From NCBI GenBank assembly GCA_911728455.2, contig OU452222.1, positions 16,702,686-16,766,685 of the forward strand: a stretch of DNA of 64,000 bases. Reading direction: 5' to 3'. The first letter of the stretch is position 1. Each line of letters starts with the position of its first letter. This DNA is from Marthasterias glacialis. Lineage: Eukaryota; Echinodermata; Asteroidea; Forcipulatida; Asteriidae. The notes beneath the pieces are model-generated. The model ran no database searches. It saw only the letters and a list, made by a program, of their open reading frames with translations, and had not been told where the DNA came from. Positions 32,785 to 45,100 of this stretch are shown in pieces. The translations under genes were made by a program, and so were the position numbers.

Positions 32785-33109
32785 TCAAGATATACATGAC
32801 TGATCTGTAGAAACAACATGGATAGGCTGACTGTCCTCTTCCTGAACTTTGAACCCATCATCATCATCATCCGCGACCTCTTGCTCCAGTATAGCTTCCA
32901 GAATGACTTCATGAACTTCGGAAATGTCCTCAGGAACTTCAGGAATGACCTCAGCAACTTCTTGAATGACCTCAGTAGCTTCTGGAATGACCTCAGAAAC
33001 TTCTGAAATGACCTCAGGAGCTTCTGGAATGACCTCAGAAGCTTCTTGAATGACCTCAGGAACTTCAGGGAGGACTTCATGAACGGAAACAACTACATCC
33101 TGGGCAGGC
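32785..33109 (-). CDS. ZFAT: ZFAT exon 6: acidic heptad-repeat tail and stop
   Basis: Acceptor TTTACAG/GCC. Encodes PAQDVVVSV, nine heptads of the form xEVIxE(A/V) (residues about 1150-1212), then EQEVADDDDDGFKVQEEDSQ and VVSTDQSCIS-stop. The longer minus-strand frame that shows LLRSF repeats here is out of phase. Confidence 0.85.
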
Positions 33110-36100
33110 CTGTAAAGGTACCAAAGAAGAGAGGAAATAATTTCAATTGTTATTGATTGCTTTACCTTTTACACAGATGTCATAAGCACTGTATATTTAG
33201 TGCTTTCCCAAGTCCTGCAAAACAAAACGGCCTCTTGTCACTGGGCATCGTCGGTGGTCTTGTTGTTAAGAAATTTACTCTAGAATGCCAGGGTTGTGGG
33301 TTCCAATCCCACCCAAGTAGACTGTGGGTTGTTTAGTTTTTTCTGCAGGACTCAGAGAGGAATGAATATACAGTGCTTACCACACATTGGTTTAGGGATA
33401 AAACAAAAATTAATCAAATAAAAAACAAAACAATAAATAAAATAAATATATATGTAGTATTCTTTTTTCCCACTGCAAATATTACATCAATTAAATTTCG
33501 TTTTAAAGCCCCAGCTCAACATTGGTAAGAAGAAAAACATAAATGTTCACAGATTTACATATACCCTACATGGTACAGTATAAAGAAAATGATGGTATAA
33601 AACTTTCCTTGAAATATTTCTGCCTGAAGTGTTATCATTTTTAAGTAATAAATGAAATAAGATCCAACATTGGTTTTCGTCTCAGTGAGACGAAAACCCT
33701 GCCTATAGGAATGCTTCCAAAACGCTGAATGAAACAATGAAATGAGCTGACATTTTCACAGGCTGGTTTTATCACATATATCTTGATTTGTGCAAAGAAT
33801 GGAAGCATTTACAGTCAGTTTACCAATGTTGAGCTGGGGCTTTAAGACATGTGAGATACCCGTGTCCTAATAATATGGACAAATAAGAATAAAACAGAAC
33901 AAAATGTTTCAACTATTGAATGGTTTAAGATAAAACATGACAAACTAATTTTATATTTTACCCTTCCTTATTTTTCTTTAACATGTATCTTTTTATAATA
34001 AAGGTCGACATAAAACTGCACATAAAAAAGAGATTTGTTTTCCCTTTCCGATGCTTCAAACCTCTCGTTACCAAATTGTTATTTTACAAACTCTCTGTTA
34101 TCACCTTGAAAATATTGTATTACAAGCAAAATAAGTAATAAGAAATCTCTTTCATATAATCGAAAAAACAATTGAGACCAGCCTATAAAAGTCCAAGTTC
34201 TTGGTCTTTGCTTCCTCAGTGTCATCTGTAAACTCAACACTTTTTTGTACACAACCTTATGGTGCTCCGTAGGTGTTTGGCATTTCAAATCTTTCCACTC
34301 CAATTTGAAGGGATTGCATATTAAAAAATAGCAACCTTATTTCATATTGGACAGATCCCATCTTTCTCATTCCAACCATAGTAAGCTTAGGTATGGAGGG
34401 TGAACATGGACAAAACTACAACTTTAATAACAAATAGCCTTTTCGCTCAGGCTTGAGTGCTTTTTTGTGTGTAAGCATGGGCGACAAAAGTCACCAATGG
34501 TAAAGAAGAGGGGTTTGAGTGCAGCCCACAAAAGTCGCCTATGGTAAGGAAAGGGTTGAGGTCTCACATGAAAAAAACAGAAGTATTTTCACGGACACAT
34601 TTCACCGCCTGATAACTTGCCTGTGTTCTGTAACATACTGCTTGTAATCCACTGACTGGATGTCCTCTTGACTCTGAGTACCTCCCTCTATCAGGCCCTC
34701 TGAAGCAGTGAGAAAACTGACAGCTGTGATTGTTTCTGAGACACTCACATTAGTTTCGACCTGAAACGTCCAAACAAAACAATCTAAAAATAAAAAGCTG
34801 AGTGAAACAAGCACGTAGGATTTGAAACTTTGCATTGTGGGAATACAATCTAGTGATGTTTGCGGAGACACCATGTACATGAGTAGGATTTGAAACTTTG
34901 CATTGTGGGAATACAATCTAGTGAGGTTTGCGGTGACACCATGTACATGAGTAGGATTTGAAACTTTGCATTGTGGGAATACAATCCAGTGTTGTTAACT
35001 TGAGTCGGTGACTTGGACTCGAGTCCGACTCGAGTCGCCATTTTTTTTACTTGCGACTTGACTTGACTTGAGCAAAAATTACTTGTGACTTGACTTGACT
35101 TGAGCAAAAATGACTTGTGACTTGACTTGACTTGAGCTAAAATGACTTGTGACTTGACTTGACTTGAGCTAAAATGACTTGTGACTTGCGCAAAAATGAC
35201 TTGAGAGTTTGGAATTGACTCGAATAATTTAATTTAATTTAGACTTAATAACAATGCAAAAGCCTACATTTTTTTTCTTAAAACGTTTTCATAAAAAATC
35301 AGATTCGCGCACGCCGACTAATCTGGATGTTTTGAGCGCTTGTTGTCATATCAAAGCTCAGGCTGCACACACTCTGATGTGCATGCTGCCTATGGACTTA
35401 CATCAATGCGTATACCGTGTAGTCTTCCACACAATCCGTTTGTCACAGGCAGCTCTGTTGGACTGTATTATTGTAGGCATTACGCTTGTACAAAAATAGT
35501 GACCGAGACGGCTGGAAAAGAGGCTGTACAGGCTTGTCTAATTTGTACAATATTTACATAAATTATCTCAAATTAACCATACAAATAAATAATTTTGACT
35601 CAAATATGCCTTTGTGTAACACATAATATATCAAGTAAGGTTACATGTGGTTTTAAAAAAGTACTTCACTTCTAATACAATTAAATAAAAACATTGTACA
35701 TCACATTTCTTAAAATTCTCCATACACCACCATGCGCTCATTCTGTCATGAGCTTTGATTCATTGATTAAATTTAATAACTGGGCTGTTTGATTGTACTT
35801 ACGTTTGTCACAACATAATGAGAGTAAACTTCATTCTGGGACATTATGTGACTTGTGACTTGACTTGAATTGCAAAAATTTGACTTGTGACTTGACTTGA
35901 CTTGAGGGAAATTGACTTGTGACTTGACTTGACTTGGACGAAAATGACTTGTGACTTGACTTGACTTGAGCAAAGATGACTTGCGACTTGACTTGACTTG
36001 AGAAAAAATGACTTGGTTACAACACTGCTAGTGAGGTTTGCAGAGACACTATGTACATGAGTAGGATTTGAAACTTTGTATTGTGGGAATACAATCTAGT

Positions 36101-39100
36101 AGTGATGTTTGTGGTGACACCATGTACATGAGGAGGACTTCCAACTCAAGTTCTGGTGGCTAAGTTACTGGATCTATAGGTTTGAATCCCGGTCTTGGCA
36201 CTTGTGTCCTTGAGCAAGACACTTCACTATAATTGCTTCTCATCACCCATAGGTAAATGGGTACCTGCGAGGGCAGAGATGGTTGATGTGAATGATTAGC
36301 AACCTGTGCACCCATTCAGTTTGCTGGTGCTGCATACTCGTAAGGAGTTGAGATGGTTTTAGGATTGCCCATAGGGACCGATGAACAGGGGGCAATAATA
36401 CTGTAAGGCGCCTTGAAGGGCTTATTTTCGTTTAAAAAATTGCACAATAAATAGGCCTACAGATTATTATGAATGTAAGTAAGTAATATCTGAAACCTTG
36501 GAGTTTCTTACCTGTTCTTTTTCTTTCATGATAAACTCCTTACTAGACTGACCACCAGACTCGTTGTCAACCTGGGCAACAGCAGCTGCTATCTCCTGAG
36601 GGATTGGTCAAATAAAACCATGATTTATTCAAAGGATTGGTCAATTGATTTGTTTTAGTACACAGTATTTACTTTATTTTATTTGCCTCTTATCCCCCTT
36701 TTGCCGGTCGATTTATTTATTTTGGGGAACAATACCTATAAATACTGCTGTGCAGTACGTCTTTGTCGTTTTTGTCCTGTCCTTGTTACTTGTGTAATGT
36801 AATCGTTTCTACTAAGTGTGTATTCAAATCATTGTCTGTTCTCAATTTAACCATGTAAACTATGTACTTATGGGGATCTCTAATCCACAAGCTTTGCTTT
36901 TTGGAGGCCCCCACCACTTAATCGCCCTTATCTTACGAAACCTGCTTATCCCTGTTCTGTATTTGATTGAGTGGAAATAAAGTTTGATTGATTTAAAAAA
37001 AAAAAAAAAATTACTGTTAAAGATAATGAACTCCTATATTACCAGAGTTGGACCTTAGCGGTCGCCTTCTTGCCCAAATGCGAGTAAAAACAGCGACGGG
37101 GCGAATCAAAATACTTTCTTTTGCCAATGCAAAGGCCAGTCAAAACTTTGTTTACTGAGTCAAGATAAACGTGTGGAACTTATATTGATTTTCACTTACA
37201 AGAGATTCTCAATCAGTAAACCACGAGTTCAACATGAGGTCCTTAACTATAAACCTGGAAAATGATTACTGAGTTTACAAAAACAGAGATTTTCTTGTAA
37301 CAGGGGCGCCTCGAATTGATGTTTCCTTTTAGTCCGTGATGTGGTTTTACCATGTGGTTTCGCAAACTGATACTTTTGAAGCCACCTGCACTCAGCTGGG
37401 TGATGCTACCAGTGTATTTGTTGAAACAATAAAAATGGAGCTTGGTTTGAAAAAAAAACAAAAAACAAGAGGTTTGGTTGAAAAATGTGGACTTGTAAAA
37501 TTTCTTGCCGACAACTCAAATGTCGGGTTTACTGGTCCAGCCATTAAGTGAACAAAGATTAAGGGAAACCTTGATTACACATTCTATTTGTACCATTTAG
37601 ACTAAAGTTTGATTTTGAAATCTTTCAGGTGGTAAAGTGCTTTTTTTTTTACTGGTTTCTTCTATTTAAAGTATCCTCTAATCAAACTGGTCAGGTAAAA
37701 GAAAAAATACAGTATTGGTAGTGAAAAAAAAATTTGATAAGCTTCAACCTGGAAGCACACTGATTCAAAGTTCATACCAGTACCAATACTCAATGGAAAT
37801 ATTTCTGCCTGTACAGTGTACGTGTAATACTGTCAAAAGACAATAATATAGCATTTGAAAAACCCTAAAAACCACTATTGCACATCTCGATTACTGCAAT
37901 CCAAATAAGCTGATCTGAAGAATGCACAAAATCCCTGACAAACAAATTAAAGGGCCAATGAAATGTACTTTTTTTTAATGCAATCCTTGGAAATGCACCT
38001 TTCATGTCCAATTTGTACCTTATTTTCAATTTTCATTTTGCCATTTTCAAGGGTAATTTGGTGCCTTTTTGGTTTTTATGCTAATGCAAATTTTCATAAT
38101 CATGAGCAAAAGTGTGATGTCATATCAGGCAGATACCCCCCTGTTGCAATTAGTTTATGCACTCAAAATTACAGAATTTAGGATATTTTGCCCTCTTTTT
38201 TTTAGTGATTCATTTAGTGTATCAGTTTATGGCAGTAAGCCAATGAGCTAACTTTTCTCACTTTATGCTTTCAAAAAGCAATTTTTGGGGTTCACAATTT
38301 CATGAATTTCAACTGAAAACCACAGTGTCTCCCTGAAATGACATCACGGCTGCATGAAGTATGTATGTGTCTCAAAATGCCACTGTTGTGGCATCTTGGG
38401 GCATAGGTGGATTTTGTCAAGAAACATACTGAACATAGGAGGGTTAACAGGTTTTAAAAACCCATCGTACTTACTTGTATATCAATGAGCTCCTGGAAAA
38501 ATTGCTCTGCGCTCGCTTTGTCACTCATAGAATCCATCAGTTGAACCTGTAGGCCCTGAGGTAAGGAACTCAAGTCAAGTTGACTGCTCAGACTCCCGGC
38601 GTGCATCTGTTCAGAATCTGCTTCTCCGTCAACGTCTAGTCCTGTCGTGATCGCCAGACCGTGAGTCTCCCGCAGATGCTGCCCCAATTCACCATTGTTC
38701 GCCAGCAGGACGTCGCACTGACTGCACTTGTAGTGAAGCGCGCCGTCCTTGTGGTTTATGCTGATGTTGAGCGTCGTGATCCGCTCCTCTGGGACTTCAT
38801 AAGTGAGGGCCTCGTCGAAGATGCTCTCTGGATGCTCCTGTCGGTAGTGGCTGCGCATGGCGTCCTTGGTGTTTGTGTACTGCATACAATGGAAACAGCG
38901 GAAGGTCCTCACTTGCTGCTGTTGATGACTGGAGTCCATGTGGTGCTTCAGGTGCGACTGCTTGGTCGTCGTGAACTCGCAGTGTGCACAACTGTGCCGC
39001 TTGTCCGCCGAGTGCTGCACAATGCGGTGCGTCCTGAGGGCGTTCTTCATTTTGAACGATTTCCCGCACTCGTCGCAAAGGTGGTTTTTAGCGTCGGAAT

Positions 39101-42100
39101 GCTTGACCATGTGGGATTTCAAATTGGACTTGCTGCGACATTTGAACTTGCAGAGTTCGCATTTGTACGGGTAGATACCCTTGTGGATCCAGATGTGGCT
39201 TCGCAGGTCACAAACTCTCCGGAAGACCTGGCTGCAGAACTGACAGTTGTGACTCGTCAACTGGCCGACCTTACCCCGTATGTGGATATTTCTTCCCATG
39301 ATTTCCCTCAGCTCCAGCCGCGACAAATCAGGATGGTTTGACGAAATGTGGGCTTTCATGACGTCCTCACTCCCAGTGGTCATGTCACATTGGGTGCACT
39401 TGAACGCATGGGAACCCTTGTGCTTTTTCAGGTGCATCTGAAAGTAGTGTCCACTTGTCGTCTCGAAACTGCAAGACGAACACTTGTGTTTGATCTCACT
39501 GTGCACAGTACTGATGTGCCTCTTCAAGCACTGCTTGGTGTGGGAGGAATAATTACATTCTTCGCAGTGGAATTCCTTCTCCGCCTGGTGAATTTTCTTG
39601 TGAGCATCAAGATGGGGACGGAACCGGAACAACTTCCCGCAAACTGGGCACTCGTTATCTCCATACAGGTTACGGATCTCGCACAGCAAGTCGTAGGTTA
39701 ACCTCTTGAAGTGTAGCCCGCTGAAGATTTCCCCTAACTCCATGAGCTCATGAGTCTCAACATCTTGAGAATTGAGTTTACTTATTATAGCATCCGAACC
39801 ATTAGTTGTGCCGTTGACACAGGCTGGAGGATGAGCGATGCAGCTACTGTCTACATCCGAAGAAGTGCCTTCACTTGGAATGATGTCCGCAGTTCTAATT
39901 ACTGACTGAATTGAGTCTTTGCTATTCTGATCACCTAAGATCTCGATTGAAGAACTCTGGTACATGCTGGCGTTGATGCTTTGTTCCAGCATGACTTTAT
40001 CACTCATGCCTTCGGAATGGTCGTGTGAGGCCAAGTGAACGTTCAGCAATTCCAGGCTCAAGAACTTTGTTCGGCACAAGTGGCAGATGAAGATGAACCA
40101 ATGCTTACGCACATGTTTCTCCAAATCGCCCGAACGCACCGACGCATAGGGACAGATACTACACTTGAACGGTTTGTCGCGCTTATGCAAAATCATATGT
40201 TCATTGTAGCTCCGTTTGTACTTGAATTGACGCTGACAAATATGGCACTGGTAGATCAAGTTACGCTGACCAGCTCTACTCAGCAGCTTCTTTTGTTCGT
40301 AGTACCTCTTGGCTCTCTTGTCTGATTTGATATCATGCTCCCTTTCCAAATGACGAAGTAGATGACTGTTAGAGTACATCCGGCAGTTGCACAAGTCACA
40401 GTAAGACAGGGTGGCTTTCACGCTGTGTTTCTTCATGTGTGAGGACAGGTTCCCCTTGCTGATGCAGCTGAAGCTACATTGAGAGCACTGGAGTCTCTCG
40501 TTGGTGTGCTTTCTCTCATGGATCTGTAAGTTAGACTTCAGTGAGGAGCTGTAGTTGCAATGGGAACACTTGAAAGGCTTGTCTGCTGTGTGGCTTGCCA
40601 GGTGGAGCATAAGATTCTGCTTGGTCTTGAAGACTTTTTTGCAGACTGGGCAGGCGTAAAACTTCAAGCTACCCGGATTACTCGACCCGGGATGTGTCGG
40701 TGCTTTGTCATTGACGGTCTGGTGGACCTCATGCACTGGGACGTCCAGACCATCAGCGATTGTTTCAGAATCAAGATCAAGAGAGTTGATTCCTGCCTCA
40801 GCGGCACTCAGCTGGATTAAGTTATCCCTATCATCCTCAGCTTCACTTTCACTGTGTGACAAATCCTCTGAATCCTCGTCTCTAGCAAATTGGCATCGAT
40901 GGCTTGCGAGCTGCCGAAGCCTCGCAAATGTCTTCCCGCAATTTCCACATTCCATTTTTTGTTCGTCCAGCGGATTAATCTGCCCCTCTTCCTCAGTCTG
41001 CTTCTTGTTGGTCAAACTCTGTCTCTCTTTCTTTCGGTCTGACTCGGTCTTCCGCGGTCGACCGCGTCTACGTTTCGGTGTCTTGTCTCCATCTACATCC
41101 ACTCCCTCAGTTTCTTCAGACTGCTTTGCAGCCGATACAACAGTGAGTTCCTCTGACCCAATAAACGTCACCTGTCCAGTTTTTGTAAATGGAAAAGCGT
41201 CCTCAGATTTAGTATATTTTCTCGGCCTGCCTCGTTTCCTCTTTACAGTCGACGTAGGTGAAACACTGCTTGTGGTCAGCGATGTGGTTCCGCCCAAGGG
41301 TTTCAGAGGAATGATAACATCTTCAACAGAATCTTGAGGGAGGCTATGCACATCTGAACAATGTTTCTTGAGGTCTGGGAGGTTGATTGAGTAGACGTTA
41401 CAGATCTTGCAAAGAAAAATGATCCCATCCTTCGGACTTGGTGTAGGTAAATCTGTAAAAAGTTAACGACTTAAGATTTTACACTGCTGATTTAAAATTG
41501 CATCAGCTTGTTAATCTTCAATCATGCTTACGTCTAATTCCTCATGACCTTCCCATGGAAACTTGCAGTTCCCAGTGTCTTTCATACCAAGTTTGATAAA
41601 CATTTTTAATGGTGAAATAGCAAATTCATCTCTGGTAAGAGGGGGTAAAGCCAGAACTGAGTTACACAAATCACAACATACTCTCTTGGAAGACTTTTCT
41701 GCTCTAACATAAGCTCCGCTTCTTAGTAGAATGTTTACTTCAGGGTGCGACTTCGTCCAGCAATTTTGAAAAGCGAAATATTTCAGACTGAACATGTTTT
41801 GCACACACTGAATGCTAATAATGAGTAGCAAATGATGTATGGTTTGCTATGCTATGCAAGGGAAACTGTTCACTGTACTGCATGACACTGGTTAATGTTA
41901 TCTTCGACTAAAAGGCATGTACATTGTAAAATTGCCAGCCAATTCTGCCGGAAAGTCAGTGACACTACTCGGCAGAATCTTCTTCTCTGTTTATGAAGAA
42001 AGATTAACGCTTTTAACAGATTTCTGTTTCTTCTACAATTGGCACCGCAGATTTCTTACTCACTAACAACTAGACTTGATCGCTACGCAGAACTTCCAAC

Positions 42101-45100
42101 GCAAACATTGTAAGCTTGCCAGCCAATTCTGCCGAAAAATCATTGACGCTACTTGGCAGAATCTTCTTCTCTGTTTATGAAGAAAGATTAACGCTTTTAA
42201 CAGATTTCTGTTTCTTCTACAATTGCCACCGCAGAATTCTTACTAGCTATTAACAACTATATAGAACTGATGGCAAAGCAGAACTTCCAACTCTGGCAAA
42301 CAGGGAAAATGAACCTGTATATCAGTAACAGTGTAACAGTATACAAACATAACATGGTTTGAGGGTGGACAGTCGATATTAGCTCCCCTTGATATTGGAA
42401 GTTGACAGACTACATGTATGTAGTTTGTCAACTTCAAATACCGAGTGGAGCTAAAAATCGACTGACCAACCAAAATAAACCATGTTATATTTTTTTTTAT
42501 TTATTTTATTTATTTATATCTTTCTGGTAATGAAACCAAGGGACCCTCAACAGTGACTAGCACTGTGACCCGTAGGCCTGAAGATACCTGTGTAGAGAAG
42601 ATGTAGAAGAAATGTCAGTTTTAGATGTGGGAGGAAAACCCCAAATAGGGAAAACCCACGCAATCAGATAGGGACTGAAAATCCAATCCACATGCCAGAC
42701 TCAAGTCCGGGATTCGAACCGGGGTCCACAGAGGTGAAAGGCAAGGAAAGAAACCACTGAGCCACTGAGCCAACCTGAATGTTATATTTGTTTGACTATA
42801 CCTCATAACTTCTCTAGTTCTGAATCACTGAACTCCAGAAAACGCGCATTGACATTTACGTGTGCCGTCATATTTTCATGTGTAAGTAGCTAGTGCGATG
42901 GCGTGTGCACTACACCTGCATAACAGTTCCACAGGTGCTTTTTAAAGTGCATACGTAGCAGACTGTTACCATGGTTACACATGCGACAGCCTACTATGCA
43001 TGCGTATTTACCATGTGTGCCAATACTGGCACATTGGCTTGGTAAACAGCGAAAAAAGCATTTGTTCTACCGTGGTATTAGATTGTGAATTTTTATTGGT
43101 CGAAAACCAATCACATGACATAATACAAAATTTCATGTCTTCTCAAAAAAGTGATGTTGTCGGGGGTCCATTACCTAGATCGTCCTCAGAAAATTCATTG
43201 CATCGTCCCCATTGATATGTATTGAAGTTAGCAATACACCCGAGAAAGAGGTAGGTCATGACGCCCGCGTCCATTACCTAGATCGTTCTCAGAACATTAT
43301 TTCATCACCCCCATTGATCTGTACAACCACATTAGTGGTACTACCTGAGAAAGGGGCTACTATGCAACCACTGGTACTATGCACGCTACTGTGCTTTCGA
43401 TATGATGCTCGCGATATAGGGACCACTTGATACATTTTGGTTGATAAAAAATTTGTAACTGACACACTTTTGTTGAATTGAATATTGTCGTCTGCAAACT
43501 ATGTCGGTAAGGGCCTTTTTAACAATCCTGCAATCTAATACCATGATATAACAAAACAATTGTTGTCTGCTGTGATGTGGTCCATGCTGTTTTGGACACC
43601 CTCGGGGGGCCGATGGTACCCTCGGCTTCGCCTCGGGTGCCATCTGCCCCCTCGGGTGTCCAAAACAGCATGGACCACATCACAGCAGACAACAATTGTA
43701 TACTGGCACGTGATGCCGATTGGACCAATGAGAATTTGGCGAGAAGTGTTTTCCCACTTCAACTAAAATATTTCATTTTCAAGCGTTTACAACTTTTCAA
43801 CGTCACTCAGTTGTTGGCTTTTTCTTCTCTAGGACTCCTGAAAGAACTGAGCAACAAGTTCTGTCATATTTATTGGGTCTGGTCTTGCAAAAACACTTCT
43901 GGAATAAGTGAAAGCTCTAAGGCGCGGCAGTGGTTTCAAACGTCGTGCTTCTGCCCAACTTTGCCAGTAGCACGACAGGGCCTGTCGAGCCAAGGTCGAG
44001 CTAAGCCTCTGCCACACCAAATTCCAAAAGTGGTTTCAAACGTTACGCTGCTGCTGCGTCGAATCGAAAAAAATCAGAATATTTTAATACGACATGGCAA
44101 GAGCACAACGTTTGAAATGGGCCTAAGGTGGTTGGTTTCTTAAAACGTGAGCACCGGAAGATCTGTCCTACCTTTGTTTGTAATGGGTACAGATCTTTGA
44201 ATAGTCGCCTCCTCTGTTTCTTCCATAGGCATCTCACTGGAGTAAGTTAAGCTACAAGCAGAGTTGTTAACCTCATCTGTTGGTTTACCATTCAATGAAA
44301 TGATGTCCTTTTTCGGTGATGCAGGAGAGATCGGGGAGACAGGAGGCTATGAAGGAAAGATAGTTTCAAAGACATTTACACCAATTTAGAAATTAAACCT
44401 ATTTCAGAGAGTTCAAATTTTCGAAGCTCATTTCAGTTCCTCACAACACTCCTTTAACCCATCTCATCCCATCCCCTGCGACAATACCCACCATGTGATT
44501 TTACCATAGTCAAGCTGATTCTAGATACTGTGTAGCAAACACAAAATGGAGTGTCGTTAGGAGTGTCGTGGCCGAGTGGTCTAGAGCTGTCTAGAGCGGT
44601 CTAGATCGCCGGACTCAAGTTCTGGTGATGTCGGCAGCAGAATGTGGGTTCAAATCTCGGTCGCGGCACTTGTGTCCTTGAGCAAGATACTTTACTATAA
44701 TTGCTTTGTCCTTCGGATGGGACATTAAGCAGTAGGTACCCTGTGTACTGGGATTGGTAGTGCACGTAAAAGAACCCAGAACACTCATGGAAGAGTGAGG
44801 GAATTACCCCGGTGTTTCTGGTTCACAGAGCAAGCACCCTTGTCTACAGGTTTCCTCGGGCTTGAGAGCTACAGTGATTCAGTTCACTTATGGGGCATCC
44901 TTGGTATCATTACCAGAAATATATAATAATAATAATAATAATAATAAAACCATGTGCTGTGTTTATGGACAGCAGCGTAGCCAAGGGTAGGCCTGGGGGG
45001 CACTTACCCCCCCCTCCACAAGTTTCAAGTGCCCCCCCCCAGGTGGCCCCCATAAAAAAAGTAGAAAAAACATGGCCCCTGGGCTCTCCACTGAAAAGCA

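Noticed and set aside
32715-33092. Minus-strand 125-codon frame with LLRSF repeats
   Set aside because: Out of phase with the ZFAT exon; it is the same 21-bp repeat read in another frame.
36690-37012. A real 3' UTR of an unknown plus-strand gene
   Set aside because: No coding exon upstream on the plus strand; it lies inside a ZFAT intron and its end resembles LINE tails.
38661-41337. Long plus-strand frames (226 and 210 codons, others) over ZFAT exon 3
   Set aside because: They are antisense shadows of a conserved zinc-finger exon; their products are rich in Leu/Val/Ser with no domain.
43519-44143. Overlapping frames on both strands, up to 188 codons
   Set aside because: Produced by the 142-bp hairpin, which reads similarly on both strands.
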